57,298 bases of DNA, taken from NCBI RefSeq assembly GCF_004364435.1, contig NZ_SOCT01000017.1, positions 1 to 57,298 of the forward strand, given 5' to 3'. Below the pieces are notes generated by a model. The model ran no database searches. It saw only the letters and a list, made by a program, of their open reading frames with translations, and was not told where the DNA came from. The DNA comes from Pseudomonas sp. LP_7_YM (GTDB taxonomy: Bacteria > Pseudomonadota > Gammaproteobacteria > Pseudomonadales > Pseudomonadaceae). Position numbers and translations under genes: made by a program. This document shows positions 24,973-34,800 of the stretch, piece by piece; positions within the stretch are counted from its first letter, which is position 1; each line of letters opens with the position of its first letter.

Positions 24973-26022
24973 TTACTGTTGTTTATGGATGCTGTGCAAA
25001 AAGTGATCGGCGACATCCAGCATGCGGTTGGCAAAACCCCATTCGTTGTCGAACCAGGCCAGGACGTTGACCAGGCGAGGCCCGGAAACCCGTGTCTGGC
25101 TGGCATCGACGATTGCCGAATGCGGGTCATGGTTGAAATCACAGCTGGCGTGGGGCAATTCGGTGTAAGCCAGCAACCCCTTGAGCGGGCCGCTGGTGGC
25201 GGCCTCGCGCAAAATGCGATTGATCTCCTGCGCATCGGTATCACGGGCAACCTGCATCGTGATGTCCAGGCATGAGACGTTCACCGTCGGCACCCGAACA
25301 GCTTTGGCCTGAATTCGGCCTGCAAGTTCCGGAAGCAGCCGCTCGATCCCTCGCGCCAGACCGGTGGACACCGGAATGATCGACTGGAACGCCGAGCGTG
25401 TGCGCCGCAGATCCTCGTGATGATAAGCGTCGATCACCGGTTGATCGTTCATCGCCGAGTGAATCGTGGTGATGGTGACGTATTCCAACCCCAAGGCGCG
25501 GTTGAGCAAGTCCAGCAACGGCACGCTGCAATTGGTGGTGCAGGACGCCGCTGAAACAAGACGCTCCGCGCCGATCAGCGTTTGCTGGTTGATGCCATAG
25601 ACGACGGTGGCATCGACATCGGCCTCGCTGGCCATTGGCTGGGAGAACAGCACACGCGGCGCCCCCGCCGAGAGGAAACGCTCGCCGTCGGCCCGGCTGT
25701 TGTAGACGCCAGAGCATTCGAGCACCAGATCGACGCCCAGCGCGCCCCAGTCGATGCCTTCCGGCGTCGCGCTGCGAAACACTTTGATGACGTGATCGTT
25801 GATGTGCAGAAAATCGCCTTCGACCCGCACCTCGCCAGGAAACCGGCCATGTGTGGAGTCAAAGCGCGTCAGGTATTCGAGACTGGCCATGTCGGCCAGA
25901 TCGTTGATCGCCACCACATCGAACCCCGCCTTCGCGCCTCGCTCGCACAATGCACGCAGTACACAGCGGCCGATACGACCGTAACCATTGAGGGCGACTT
26001 TATAAGGGCGTGGCTGAGGCAT
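24973..26022 (-). CDS. epd: D-erythrose-4-phosphate dehydrogenase
   Basis: A 349-aa GAPDH-family enzyme. The NAD motif is ALNGYGRIGRCVLRAL (about 10-25) and the catalytic cysteine lies in SAASCTTNCSVPLL. It oxidises erythrose-4-P to 4-phosphoerythronate for pyridoxal phosphate synthesis, and the position between tkt and pgk matches epd in other Pseudomonas. A glycolytic GAPDH role is possible but less likely given context. The start MPQPRPYKVAL is 143 bp downstream of the tkt stop, with a REP-type palindrome between them. Confidence 0.93.
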   Translation of the reverse strand: MPQPRPYKVALNGYGRIGRCVLRALCERGAKAGFDVVAINDLADMASLEYLTRFDSTHGRFPGEVRVEGDFLHINDHVIKVFRSATPEGIDWGALGVDLVLECSGVYNSRADGERFLSAGAPRVLFSQPMASEADVDATVVYGINQQTLIGAERLVSAASCTTNCSVPLLDLLNRALGLEYVTITTIHSAMNDQPVIDAYHHEDLRRTRSAFQSIIPVSTGLARGIERLLPELAGRIQAKAVRVPTVNVSCLDITMQVARDTDAQEINRILREAATSGPLKGLLAYTELPHASCDFNHDPHSAIVDASQTRVSGPRLVNVLAWFDNEWGFANRMLDVADHFLHSIHKQQ

Positions 26023-26080
26023 GGGGTTCTCGAATTTTTTTGGTGTTCAGAGAACCTGAACGTTACCGTTTAACCTTTAG

Positions 26081-26137
26081 CAGTCCGGCTCGCCAGCGGT
26101 GACATCTTGAGAATGCCACCGCCGGCAAGCCGGGCTG
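26081..26137. repeat. REP-type paired palindrome between tkt and epd
   Basis: CAGTCCGGCTCGCCAGCGGTG (first 20 bases at 26081-26100) pairs with CACCGCCGGCAAGCCGGGCT (26117-26136) with about three mismatches and a 16-nt loop. This is a typical Pseudomonas REPIN arrangement and may form a hairpin in the tkt-epd message. Confidence 0.7.
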
Positions 26138-26165
26138 CTACAGGGTTGGAGCACAGACTATTTGA

Positions 26166-28163
26166 TCAGTCTTCCATCAGCTCTTCGGCGGTGGAGAGGA
26201 TGTTCTCCAGCGTGAAGCCGAACGCTTCGAACAGCAGGTTCGCAGGGGCCGACTCGCCGAAGGTGGTCATGCCGATCACGCGGCCTTCCAGACCGACGTA
26301 TTTGTACCAGTAGTCAGCGTGCGCGGCTTCGATGGCGATACGAGCGCTGACTTCCAGTGGCAGTACCGACTGCTTGTACAACGCGTCCTGAGCTTCGAAG
26401 ACGCTGGTGCACGGCATGGAAACCACACGCACGTTCTTGCCTTCAGCGGTCAGCTTGTCGAACGCCTGAACCGCCAGACCGACTTCCGAACCGGTCGCGA
26501 TCAGGATCAGATCCGGCTCGCCACTGCAGTCGCGCAGCACGTAACCGCCCCGGTTGATATTTTCCAGTTGCAGCGCATCGCGTGCCTGGTGCTGCAGGTT
26601 CTGGCGGGAGAAGATCAGCGCTGACGGACCGTCGTTACGCTCGATGGCGTGCTTCCAGGCCACGGCCGATTCCACGGCGTCGGCCGGGCGCCAGGTGTCC
26701 AGGTTCGGCGTGGTGCGCAGGCTGGTCAGTTGCTCGATTGGCTGGTGAGTCGGGCCGTCCTCGCCCAAACCGATGGAGTCGTGGGTGAACACGTAAATGA
26801 CGCGCTTTTTCATCAGCGACGACATGCGCACCGCGTTGCGGGCGTATTCCATGAAGATCAGGAAGGTCGCGCCGTACGGCACGAAACCGCCGTGCAGGGC
26901 GATACCGTTCATGATCGCGCCCATGCCGAACTCACGCACACCGTAGTGCAGGTAGTTGCCGCTGGCGTCATCAGCGAAGATGCTCTTGCAGCCTTTCCAG
27001 ATGGTCAGGTTGGAGCCGGCCAGGTCAGCCGAGCCGCCAAGGAATTCAGGCAGCAACGGGCCAAAGGCGCTGAGTGCGTTCTGGCTCGCCTTGCGGCTGG
27101 CGATGGTATCGCCCTTGGCGTTGACTTCAGCGACATAGGCTGCAGATTTTTCAGCGAAATCGGCTGGCAGCTCGCCGCTCATGCGACGGATCAGCTCGTT
27201 GGCCAGCTCAGGGAATGCAGCGGAATAGGCAGCGAAGCGCTGGTCCCACTCGGCTTCGGTCGCCAGACCTTTTTCCTTGGCGTTCCACTCTTTATAGATG
27301 TCGGTCGGGATTTCGAATGGACCGTGGGTCCATTTCAGCGCAGCGCGGGTCAGGGCGATTTCGTCATTGCCCAGTGGTGCGCCGTGGCACTCTTCCTTGC
27401 CCTGCTTGTTCGGCGAGCCGAAACCGATGGTGGTCTTGCAGCAGATCAGCGTCGGCGTGTCGCTCTTGTGAGCGGTGTCGATGGCGGTCTTGATTTCGTC
27501 GGCGTCATGGCCGTCGACGTTACGAATCACCAGCCAGCCGTAAGCCTCGAAGCGCTTGGGCGTGTCATCGGTGAACCAGCCTTCGACTTCGCCGTCGATG
27601 GAAATGCCGTTGTCGTCGTAGAAGGCAACCAGTTTGTTCAGCCGCAGCGTGCCTGCCAGCGAAGCGACTTCGTGGGAAATGCCTTCCATCATGCAGCCAT
27701 CACCCATGAACACATAGGTGTGGTGATCGACGATGGCGTGGCCTGGACGGTTGAACTGCGCCGCCAGGGTCTTCTCGGCTACGGCGAACCCGACTGCGTT
27801 GGCAAAACCCTGACCCAGTGGGCCGGTGGTGGTTTCAATGCCCGGGGTATAACCGTATTCAGGGTGACCCGGCGTGCGGCTGTGCAACTGACGGAAGTTT
27901 TTCAGGTCTTCGATGGACAGGTCGTAACCGCTCAGGTGCAGCAGCGAGTAGATCAGCATCGAGCCGTGACCGTTGGACAGGATGAACCGGTCACGGTCAG
28001 CGAACATCGGGTTGCTCGGGTTGTGCTTCAGGTAATCGTGCCAAAGGACTTCAGCGATATCCGCCATGCCCATCGGGGCACCGGGGTGGCCGCTGTTGGC
28101 CTTTTGCACGGCATCCATGCTGAGTGCACGAATGGCATTGGCACGCTCACGACGGCTTGGCAT
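26166..28163 (-). CDS. tkt: Transketolase
   Basis: A 665-aa thiamine-diphosphate enzyme of the pentose phosphate pathway. Marks are NSGHPGAPMGMADIAEVLW near the N-terminus, the ThDP motif GDGCMMEGISHEVASLAG, FVYGATFLIF-type context (VPYGATFLIFMEYARNA) and HDSIGLGEDGPTHQPIEQL. The ATG at 28161-28163 (MPSRRERAN) has CAGGAG upstream; the frame is open further back but that part is not transketolase. It is the first gene of the glycolysis/PLP run, divergent from the ArsR-methyltransferase gene. Confidence 0.97.
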   Translation of the reverse strand: MPSRRERANAIRALSMDAVQKANSGHPGAPMGMADIAEVLWHDYLKHNPSNPMFADRDRFILSNGHGSMLIYSLLHLSGYDLSIEDLKNFRQLHSRTPGHPEYGYTPGIETTTGPLGQGFANAVGFAVAEKTLAAQFNRPGHAIVDHHTYVFMGDGCMMEGISHEVASLAGTLRLNKLVAFYDDNGISIDGEVEGWFTDDTPKRFEAYGWLVIRNVDGHDADEIKTAIDTAHKSDTPTLICCKTTIGFGSPNKQGKEECHGAPLGNDEIALTRAALKWTHGPFEIPTDIYKEWNAKEKGLATEAEWDQRFAAYSAAFPELANELIRRMSGELPADFAEKSAAYVAEVNAKGDTIASRKASQNALSAFGPLLPEFLGGSADLAGSNLTIWKGCKSIFADDASGNYLHYGVREFGMGAIMNGIALHGGFVPYGATFLIFMEYARNAVRMSSLMKKRVIYVFTHDSIGLGEDGPTHQPIEQLTSLRTTPNLDTWRPADAVESAVAWKHAIERNDGPSALIFSRQNLQHQARDALQLENINRGGYVLRDCSGEPDLILIATGSEVGLAVQAFDKLTAEGKNVRVVSMPCTSVFEAQDALYKQSVLPLEVSARIAIEAAHADYWYKYVGLEGRVIGMTTFGESAPANLLFEAFGFTLENILSTAEELMED

Positions 28164-28353
28164 CGCTGATCTCCTGAGACAGAAAGGAAGTGGATCTGAA
28201 AAAGGCGGCCATTTTCCCTCAGGCACTGCCTGGGGGCAATCAGAGATGCAGGCTGATGCGCGATTTTCCCGCGTCCAGCAGGTTTTTCTCAGGCGGTCCG
28301 TGGGATATACCTGCAAATGGCGTAATCGTGGCGCCCGTTGCCTGGCACCATTC

Positions 28354-28381
28354 GCCAATATCAAAACTTTTTGATATTGGC
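28354..28381. promoter_or_regulatory. Perfect 28-bp palindrome in the tkt / arsR-metK divergent promoter
   Basis: Arms GCCAATATCAAAA (28354-28366) and TTTTGATATTGGC (28369-28381) are perfect 13-bp inverted copies around CT. The site ends 38 bp upstream of the ArsR-methyltransferase ATG. ArsR-family dimers bind AT-rich palindromes like this, so it is probably the autoregulatory operator and may also act on tkt. Confidence 0.75.
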
Positions 28382-28419
28382 CTTGCGAGTGACTGGGTCG
28401 GTAACTAGACTGCCCGCTT

Positions 28420-29415
28420 ATGAATCTTCCCGCGTCTGCCCTTGAACCTGATCAAAGCGACGAACTGGCTGCCTTGTGCAAAGCCGGTGGCGACCCGCTG
28501 CGGCTCAATGTGCTGCGCGCTCTGTTCAACGATTCGTTCGGCGTGCTGGAACTGGCGCAGATCTTCGCCATCGGTCAGTCGGGCATGAGCCACCACCTCA
28601 AAGTGCTCGCTCAGGCCAATCTGGTCGCTACGCGCCGCGAAGGCAACGCAATCTTTTATCGCCGCGCCCTGCCCCACACCGAACGGACCGGCGGCAAGCT
28701 TCATGCGGCGCTGCTCGAAGAGGTCGACGGCCTCTGCCTGCCAGACGATATCCAGGCCCGCATTGGCCTGGTGCACCGTCAGCGCGCCAATGCCAGTCAG
28801 GACTTTTTCGCACGCACTGCGCAAAAGTTTCGTGCCCAGCAGGACCTGATCGCAGGACTGCCCCAGTACCGCGACAGCCTGTTGTCGCTGCTGGACAAAC
28901 TCAGCTTCGACTGCGCAGCCACCGCCGTGGAAGTCGGCCCCGGTGACGGTGGTTTTCTGCCTGATCTGGCGCAGCGCTTTGTGCATGTCACGGGGCTGGA
29001 CAACAGCCCGGCCATGCTCGATCTGGCGCGCAGCCTCTGTAAGCAGAAGGCATTGCACAACGTGGAGCTGAAACTGGCCGATGCGTTGTCCGACGCTAAT
29101 GTTCAGGGTGACTGCATCGTCTTGAACATGGTGCTTCACCACCTTGCGGCGCCGGCCGAAGCACTCAAACAGCTGGCCAACCTGCTGAAACCGGGCGCGA
29201 GCCTGTTGGTCACAGAGTTATGCAGCCATGACCAGAGCTGGGCCAGGGAGGCCTGTGGCGATCTCTGGTTGGGCTTCGAACAGGAAGATCTGGCCCGTTG
29301 GGCCATCGCTGCGGGGCTGGTCCCCGGGGAAAGTCTGTACATAGGTTTACGTAATGGTTTCCAGATCCAGGTCCGCCATTTTCAGCGACCGGCTGGCGAC
29401 ACTCACCATCGGTAA
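28420..29415 (+). CDS. ArsR-family regulator fused to a SAM-dependent methyltransferase domain (SahR-like)
   Basis: A 331-aa two-domain protein. Residues 15-90 form an ArsR winged helix (DPLRLNVLRALFNDSFGVLEL; GQSGMSHHLKVLAQANLV). Residues about 150-300 form a class I methyltransferase fold (AATAVEVGPGDGGFLPDLA; VTGLDNSPAMLDLARSL; GDCIVLNMVLHHL). It is 20 bp upstream of metK. SahR-type ArsR regulators of methionine recycling respond to S-adenosylhomocysteine; this protein fits by domain makeup, the metK neighbour and the palindrome upstream. Whether the domain catalyses methylation or only senses SAM/SAH cannot be told from sequence. Confidence 0.88.
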   Translation: MNLPASALEPDQSDELAALCKAGGDPLRLNVLRALFNDSFGVLELAQIFAIGQSGMSHHLKVLAQANLVATRREGNAIFYRRALPHTERTGGKLHAALLEEVDGLCLPDDIQARIGLVHRQRANASQDFFARTAQKFRAQQDLIAGLPQYRDSLLSLLDKLSFDCAATAVEVGPGDGGFLPDLAQRFVHVTGLDNSPAMLDLARSLCKQKALHNVELKLADALSDANVQGDCIVLNMVLHHLAAPAEALKQLANLLKPGASLLVTELCSHDQSWAREACGDLWLGFEQEDLARWAIAAGLVPGESLYIGLRNGFQIQVRHFQRPAGDTHHR

Positions 29416-29435
29416 CACTCAGGAAACCCGTCGAG

Positions 29436-30626
<1,191 letters not shown>

Positions 30627-30650
30627 CGCCCGATAGTCATACAGCGTAAG

Positions 30651-30687
30651 AAAAGCCCCTGACGATGAAAATCGTCAGGGGCTTTTT
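30651..30687 (+). terminator. Rho-independent terminator after metK
   Basis: Stem AAAAGCCCCTGACGA / TCGTCAGGGGCTTTT with loop TGAAAA, followed by T. It closes the metK transcript. Confidence 0.95.
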
Positions 30688-31008
30688 GTGAACGTGTGCT
30701 CGGCAACCCTCGCTGCGAGAAGCAGCAGCCTGCGACTATCGCAAGACCGATGAAAAAGCCGTGAGAGCGAATTCACTCGCGATGCGACGCAACAGCCGAA
30801 GCGTTTCGTGGCCTGAAACATCTGCCGCATTGACGCAGTCGGCGGCGTTGTAATGAGCCGCAAAATGTTTATTCCGGACACATTCACGAATAAAAACCAA
30901 ACATCTTTGTAGGACGCGTCTGAAAATTGTCGCTATTCTCCTGCGCGCGTTGCGGCTCTATGGATCTGGGCTTACCCTCTTTCGCGTCGCTGCTTCCAGC
31001 GACCGGTT

Positions 31009-31189
31009 TTGACAGACCGTATAGAGAACAACGCAGCGTCAGCCGAGCATTCACAGATTTTGAATCTGTGGGCTGTCTCATGGCGGCCGTACGTGGGGCA
31101 CACTCGTGTGCGCCAGGTTGCTCTCTACTGGTCTGTCAACCCGCGTACAGCTGCCACCCATTCTGTTTGACAGCGGAATGGATCTGGCA
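31009..31189 (+). ncRNA. Candidate structured leader RNA (three-way junction plus hairpin) of the DUF3077 gene
   Basis: Pairings visible by eye: P1 GACAGACC (31011-31018)/GGTCTGTC (31130-31137), continued by TAGAGA (31022-31027)/TCTCTA (31122-31127) and CAAC (31029-31032)/GTTG (31117-31120). P2 is CAGCC (31040-31044)/GGCTG (31071-31075) enclosing CACAGATT/AATCTGTG (31052-31059/31063-31070). P3 is TGGC (31081-31084)/GCCA (31112-31115) with GCACAC/GTGTGC (31098-31103/31106-31111). A fourth hairpin, TGCCA/TGGCA with CCATTC/GAATGG (31152-31189), ends just before the purine tract of the gene. I know no named RNA of this form. Upstream, 30688-31008 holds only REP-like fragments and a TTTATTC/GAATAAA pair (30868-30894). 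Confidence 0.6.
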
Positions 31190-31208
31190 CCCAAAGAGAG
31201 AGTTCACA

Positions 31209-31529
31209 ATGATTCGATCCACGCCGCATCCCCCTGAAATACCCGTCACCCAATCCACCCCCTTCGGGCTCAATATCGGCAGCCAGAACCTGTTCACGGT
31301 CCAGCCCGGTATCCATGTCGAAGACGCCCTCGCACTTGTAAGCGAATACCTCAACTGCGCCGCCGCCACCGCCTATGAATCAGCGGATAACAGCCCGCCG
31401 GAATTCCGCCCCCTGGCCAGAGCCGTGGTGCACCAGATCGAAGCCGCCAAGGCGCTGCTGGATGCTTCGATTGCCGGCCTGGGCGATGTTTTACGCCAGT
31501 CCCAAGCCACCCGAACGCCGCCCGTCTAG
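31209..31529 (+). CDS. DUF3077 domain protein
   Basis: A 106-aa protein: GLNIGSQNLFTVQPGIHVEDALALVSEYLNCA and a helical C-terminus (RAVVHQIEAAKALLDASIAG). DUF3077 is a small family frequent in Pseudomonas, with no known function. The ATG at 31209 follows AAAGAGAGAG. The frame stays open back to 30927, but that part coincides with the paired leader and reads like a translated RNA structure, so it is not included. A strong terminator follows, so it is a single-gene unit with a long leader. Confidence 0.8.
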   Translation: MIRSTPHPPEIPVTQSTPFGLNIGSQNLFTVQPGIHVEDALALVSEYLNCAAATAYESADNSPPEFRPLARAVVHQIEAAKALLDASIAGLGDVLRQSQATRTPPV

Positions 31530-31566
31530 CGATCCGGCCTGCTAAAAAGCCATCGCCGCCCATCGC

Positions 31567-31609
31567 AAAAAATGCCCCTGACACAGCACTTCGTCAGGGG
31601 CATTTTTTT
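31567..31609 (+). terminator. Rho-independent terminator after the DUF3077 gene
   Basis: Stem AATGCCCCTGAC (31571-31582)/GTCAGGGGCATT (31593-31604) followed by a T-run and preceded by an A-run, so it may work in both directions. The rest of 31530-31832 holds the 41-nt element at 31642 and the start signals of the first Tc gene. Confidence 0.95.
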
Positions 31610-31641
31610 GCGCGTCTCTTTTGCGGCTCACGCAGCTTACA

Positions 31642-31682
31642 TATAGCGATTGGCGATTCACCCTATCGCGAACCCTTCTAGC
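31642..31682 (+). promoter_or_regulatory. 41-nt element upstream of the first Tc gene, shared with the Rhs-like gene
   Basis: Starts TATAGCGATTGGC and matches 53845-53885 at 32 of 41 positions without gaps (hand count). It lies 150-191 bp upstream of the first Tc A gene. It may be a shared promoter or activator site for the toxin genes. Confidence 0.5.
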
Positions 31683-31832
31683 ACGGGGCCTTCGCGCCTG
31701 CCACAGAACGGCTAGCCTTTTCAGAGGACCCGAACAGGTCGCAATTTTCAACCAGCGTCACGCAGTGCGGTTCAGCCGCGACGCGCCTTGGCCCCACCTG
31801 CGCCAACTCTCTGAATCAAGGAAGAATCCGTC

Positions 31833-34800
31833 ATGCCAAGCCCTACCAACACGCCCGCCGCCGCCACCTACGCCACGCTCTTTCCCGAACAATTGGCCGA
31901 CCGGTGTGCACCCGATGCACTGGAAGCCAACAGTGGCCCGGTCGCCTACCTGCACGCCCTGTATCAACAAGCACTGGCGCTGGAAGCGACCAGCGAATCG
32001 GACGAACGCTTCACGCTGGCGCAACGCCGACCCGACATTGGTGAGCTGCTGCTGAATCAGGAGGGCCTGGAAAAACAGATCCCTGCGTTGACGTTGGCAA
32101 TTAATGCCCTCACCCGCCAGGCGCAGGCCCATGCAGGGCGGGATACGCCCTTGGCCGAAACAGTGAGCAAGGCGCAGCAGCGTGTCGGGTTGCCGTTTCA
32201 CTATCCCCTGGCACAGATCCAGGCCGTGTTGCGACACAAGAAGCTGCCGCTGTTCGACCTGCTGCAACAGTCTGAATACAGCTTCCCCAATTTTTGCCAT
32301 GGCAACCTGCGTACCGATGAGCTGCGGCAGGTCATGCGCACCGCAACCGGCTTTAGCCCGGCATTGCAAAAACTGCTGCAGGACGATGACCTGAACGATA
32401 GAGAGAACTTTTTAGCTACCCGCTTCAGCACGACCGGGAACAACCTATCGGTAGCCTCTAAACTGAACAGGGTGGAATTTTTCTGCCAGAAAACAGGCCT
32501 CAAACCCGAGGACGTATTGGACTTGCTGGCCATTGCGGGCGTCGACGACGGCGCCAGCGAAGGGGTAACCAGCGTCAAAACGTCCACCGCTTACCAGGTG
32601 GCCGGCAGCAAAACGGCGGACGGTAAACATTACGGCGCGGTGTTCATCAACAACGGCGAATCCAAGAGCCTTTCGCTGAAAGACACCCTGTCAGGCCCCG
32701 GCATCCAATTGGCGATCACGGACGCCACCGCCGCCCACTACGCCCGTATTCATAAACTCATCCATCTGGCGCATGCGCTTGAGTTGTCCTTTGCCGAAAC
32801 CGATTTGTTGCTGATGTCAGCCCTGCGCGCTGAAGGTCAGACCAAGGATTTCCACATCACCGCCAATACCCTGCGGGCGATCGGGGTCTTCCGCTTCTTC
32901 AATGAAGCCTACGACGTCAAGGTCGAGCAATTCGCTGCGCTGATCCACGAAGTGTCGCCCTACGCCGTCGGGGACAAGGTGCCGTTGCTCGACCGCGTGC
33001 TGGATGGCCCTGGCAGCGGCCAGCTGGCGGAAATCGACGACAGGCTGAACATCGATGACGGCACATTTGACCCGGCTGAAAAGGTTGACGGCGATGGCAA
33101 AAGCGCCGTCACCTCGACGATGGGGCGCTTGTGCAGGGCGCTTGGCTTGAGCGAACAGGTGGCCAATGATTATCTGAAACAGGTCACCAAGGCACTTGGC
33201 CAAAGAAAGCCCAAACGATCGCTGGCGTTGCTGTCTTCACTCTACCGCCTGAGCCGCTTGCCACGCCTGCTGCGCTTGAGTGCGAACGAAGGTGCCAACT
33301 TGATTGCCCTGCTGACCCTCGGTAACGACCAGGTGCAGGGCATCGTGGCTGGCAAGGGGCAGATCAGCGACGACCCGGCCAAGGCAGACATCCTTGACGT
33401 GCTCATGGCACTGGCCAACGCCGAACGCTGGTTGCGCCGCAATGAATTGACGCCTTCGGCAGTTTTGGCACTGTTGAGCGCACCCAAAGCCTCCGATCAG
33501 GTGCTGAACCAGATCGAAGCGGCACGCGAAAAAGTCCTGGGTCAAGCCCCACCTGACGTCGCGGGCGTCTGCCTTTCAGAGCAAAACATCCGCAGCGTTC
33601 CGAAAGCCAATGAAGCGTTTGAAGCAACAGACAGCACCTGGCTGACCGTACTCCAGGATTACCTCGACAAAAACGGCCTGATCAAACCCCGCCTTCCGGC
33701 GGAGCCCATATTACGGAATGAGCTGGCCAACCTGCTCAAGGGAAAACTTAAAGAAACCGCCAGAGCCGCCGCCGACTTGGCCCAGGCACTGGCCACGGAG
33801 CTGACCAACGCCCGCATCAAGCAGGAAGACCTGGCCAAGGACGTCTTTACGCGCATGTTCGCCAACAGTTTGGAGCCAAGCCTTGCGTCCAGCTATGCGC
33901 TGGCCTTGCTGAGATGGATTAAAAGAAGCCCCCTTGACCTGCTTTCAGACCTGCTGGTGCCTGTACCTGCCAACCAGGCACAACGCACTCACTCCTTCGC
34001 ATTGTGGAGCGACATGGCGCGCTACACGCTCGCGATCAGCCTCACCGGTTTAAGCCCGGCGGGGCTTGAGGCACTGATGGAGCATCCGCAATGGTTCGCC
34101 TTTAAAAAGAACAACACACAACCTCCCATCTCGAACGAGTTGAGCCTGGCTTTGCTGTACCAACTCACACGCTACCGTGCCTGGATCGGCATCTGTCGTG
34201 AAAACGGGTTTGAGGAAGGCGATGCGCTTGGCTATTTATCGAGCCTGCGTGCAAGTACTGAACCGGCAGCGGTCGAGGCCGCAGCCCGTCAGCTTGGGAA
34301 GTTTATTGGTTGGGATATGCAAGAGACGTTATGGGCACTGCCGCATGTCATGGTATCTACCTCCACAACCTCCACAACACGGAAACCAGAAACGAATACC
34401 GTTAAAACCAAGGAACCTGCGAAGAAAAGTGGGACGCTGGACGAGTTCATTACTTGGCTAACAGCAGAGGAGGTCACGGCATACACCCATCAGCAATTAA
34501 AGCACTTTATGCCAAGCGTATTGCTGTCATATTTTTTAAATCACGGTCATCACAGTTACTCTCCGATAGTTGACGGGACTAATAGAAAATTTAAAAAATT
34601 CTTGTCCGAGAACCCCGGCCCACTGCTTTTAACGCCAGAGCAATATAAAGAAGCTGATTATGATCCGAAATTTTGGGAAGCAGAGTTTAAGAAAATAAAA
34701 GCAGACGGCAAAACTCCGGTACTTCCAAAACCTCTGGAAATAAGAGTGATTGGCGCACCGGTTGAAGAGCCACCTGACACTTCAACTTCAACTCCAACGC

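Noticed and set aside
26649..28169. A 506-codon open frame opposite tkt
   Set aside because: Antisense shadow of transketolase, with no domain signal of its own.
28344..28360. Sigma-54 promoter, because of TGGCAC before the palindrome
   Set aside because: The expected TTGC box is absent at the right distance.
31052..31070. tRNA gene, because the minus strand of this hairpin looks like an anticodon arm with a CAA loop
   Set aside because: No acceptor stem, D-arm or T-arm of tRNA size surrounds it; the pairing fits the larger leader RNA instead.
30927..31208. Extended N-terminus of the DUF3077 protein
   Set aside because: The added 94 residues are Cys/His/Arg-rich and coincide with the paired leader, and a purine-rich start site lies just before 31209.
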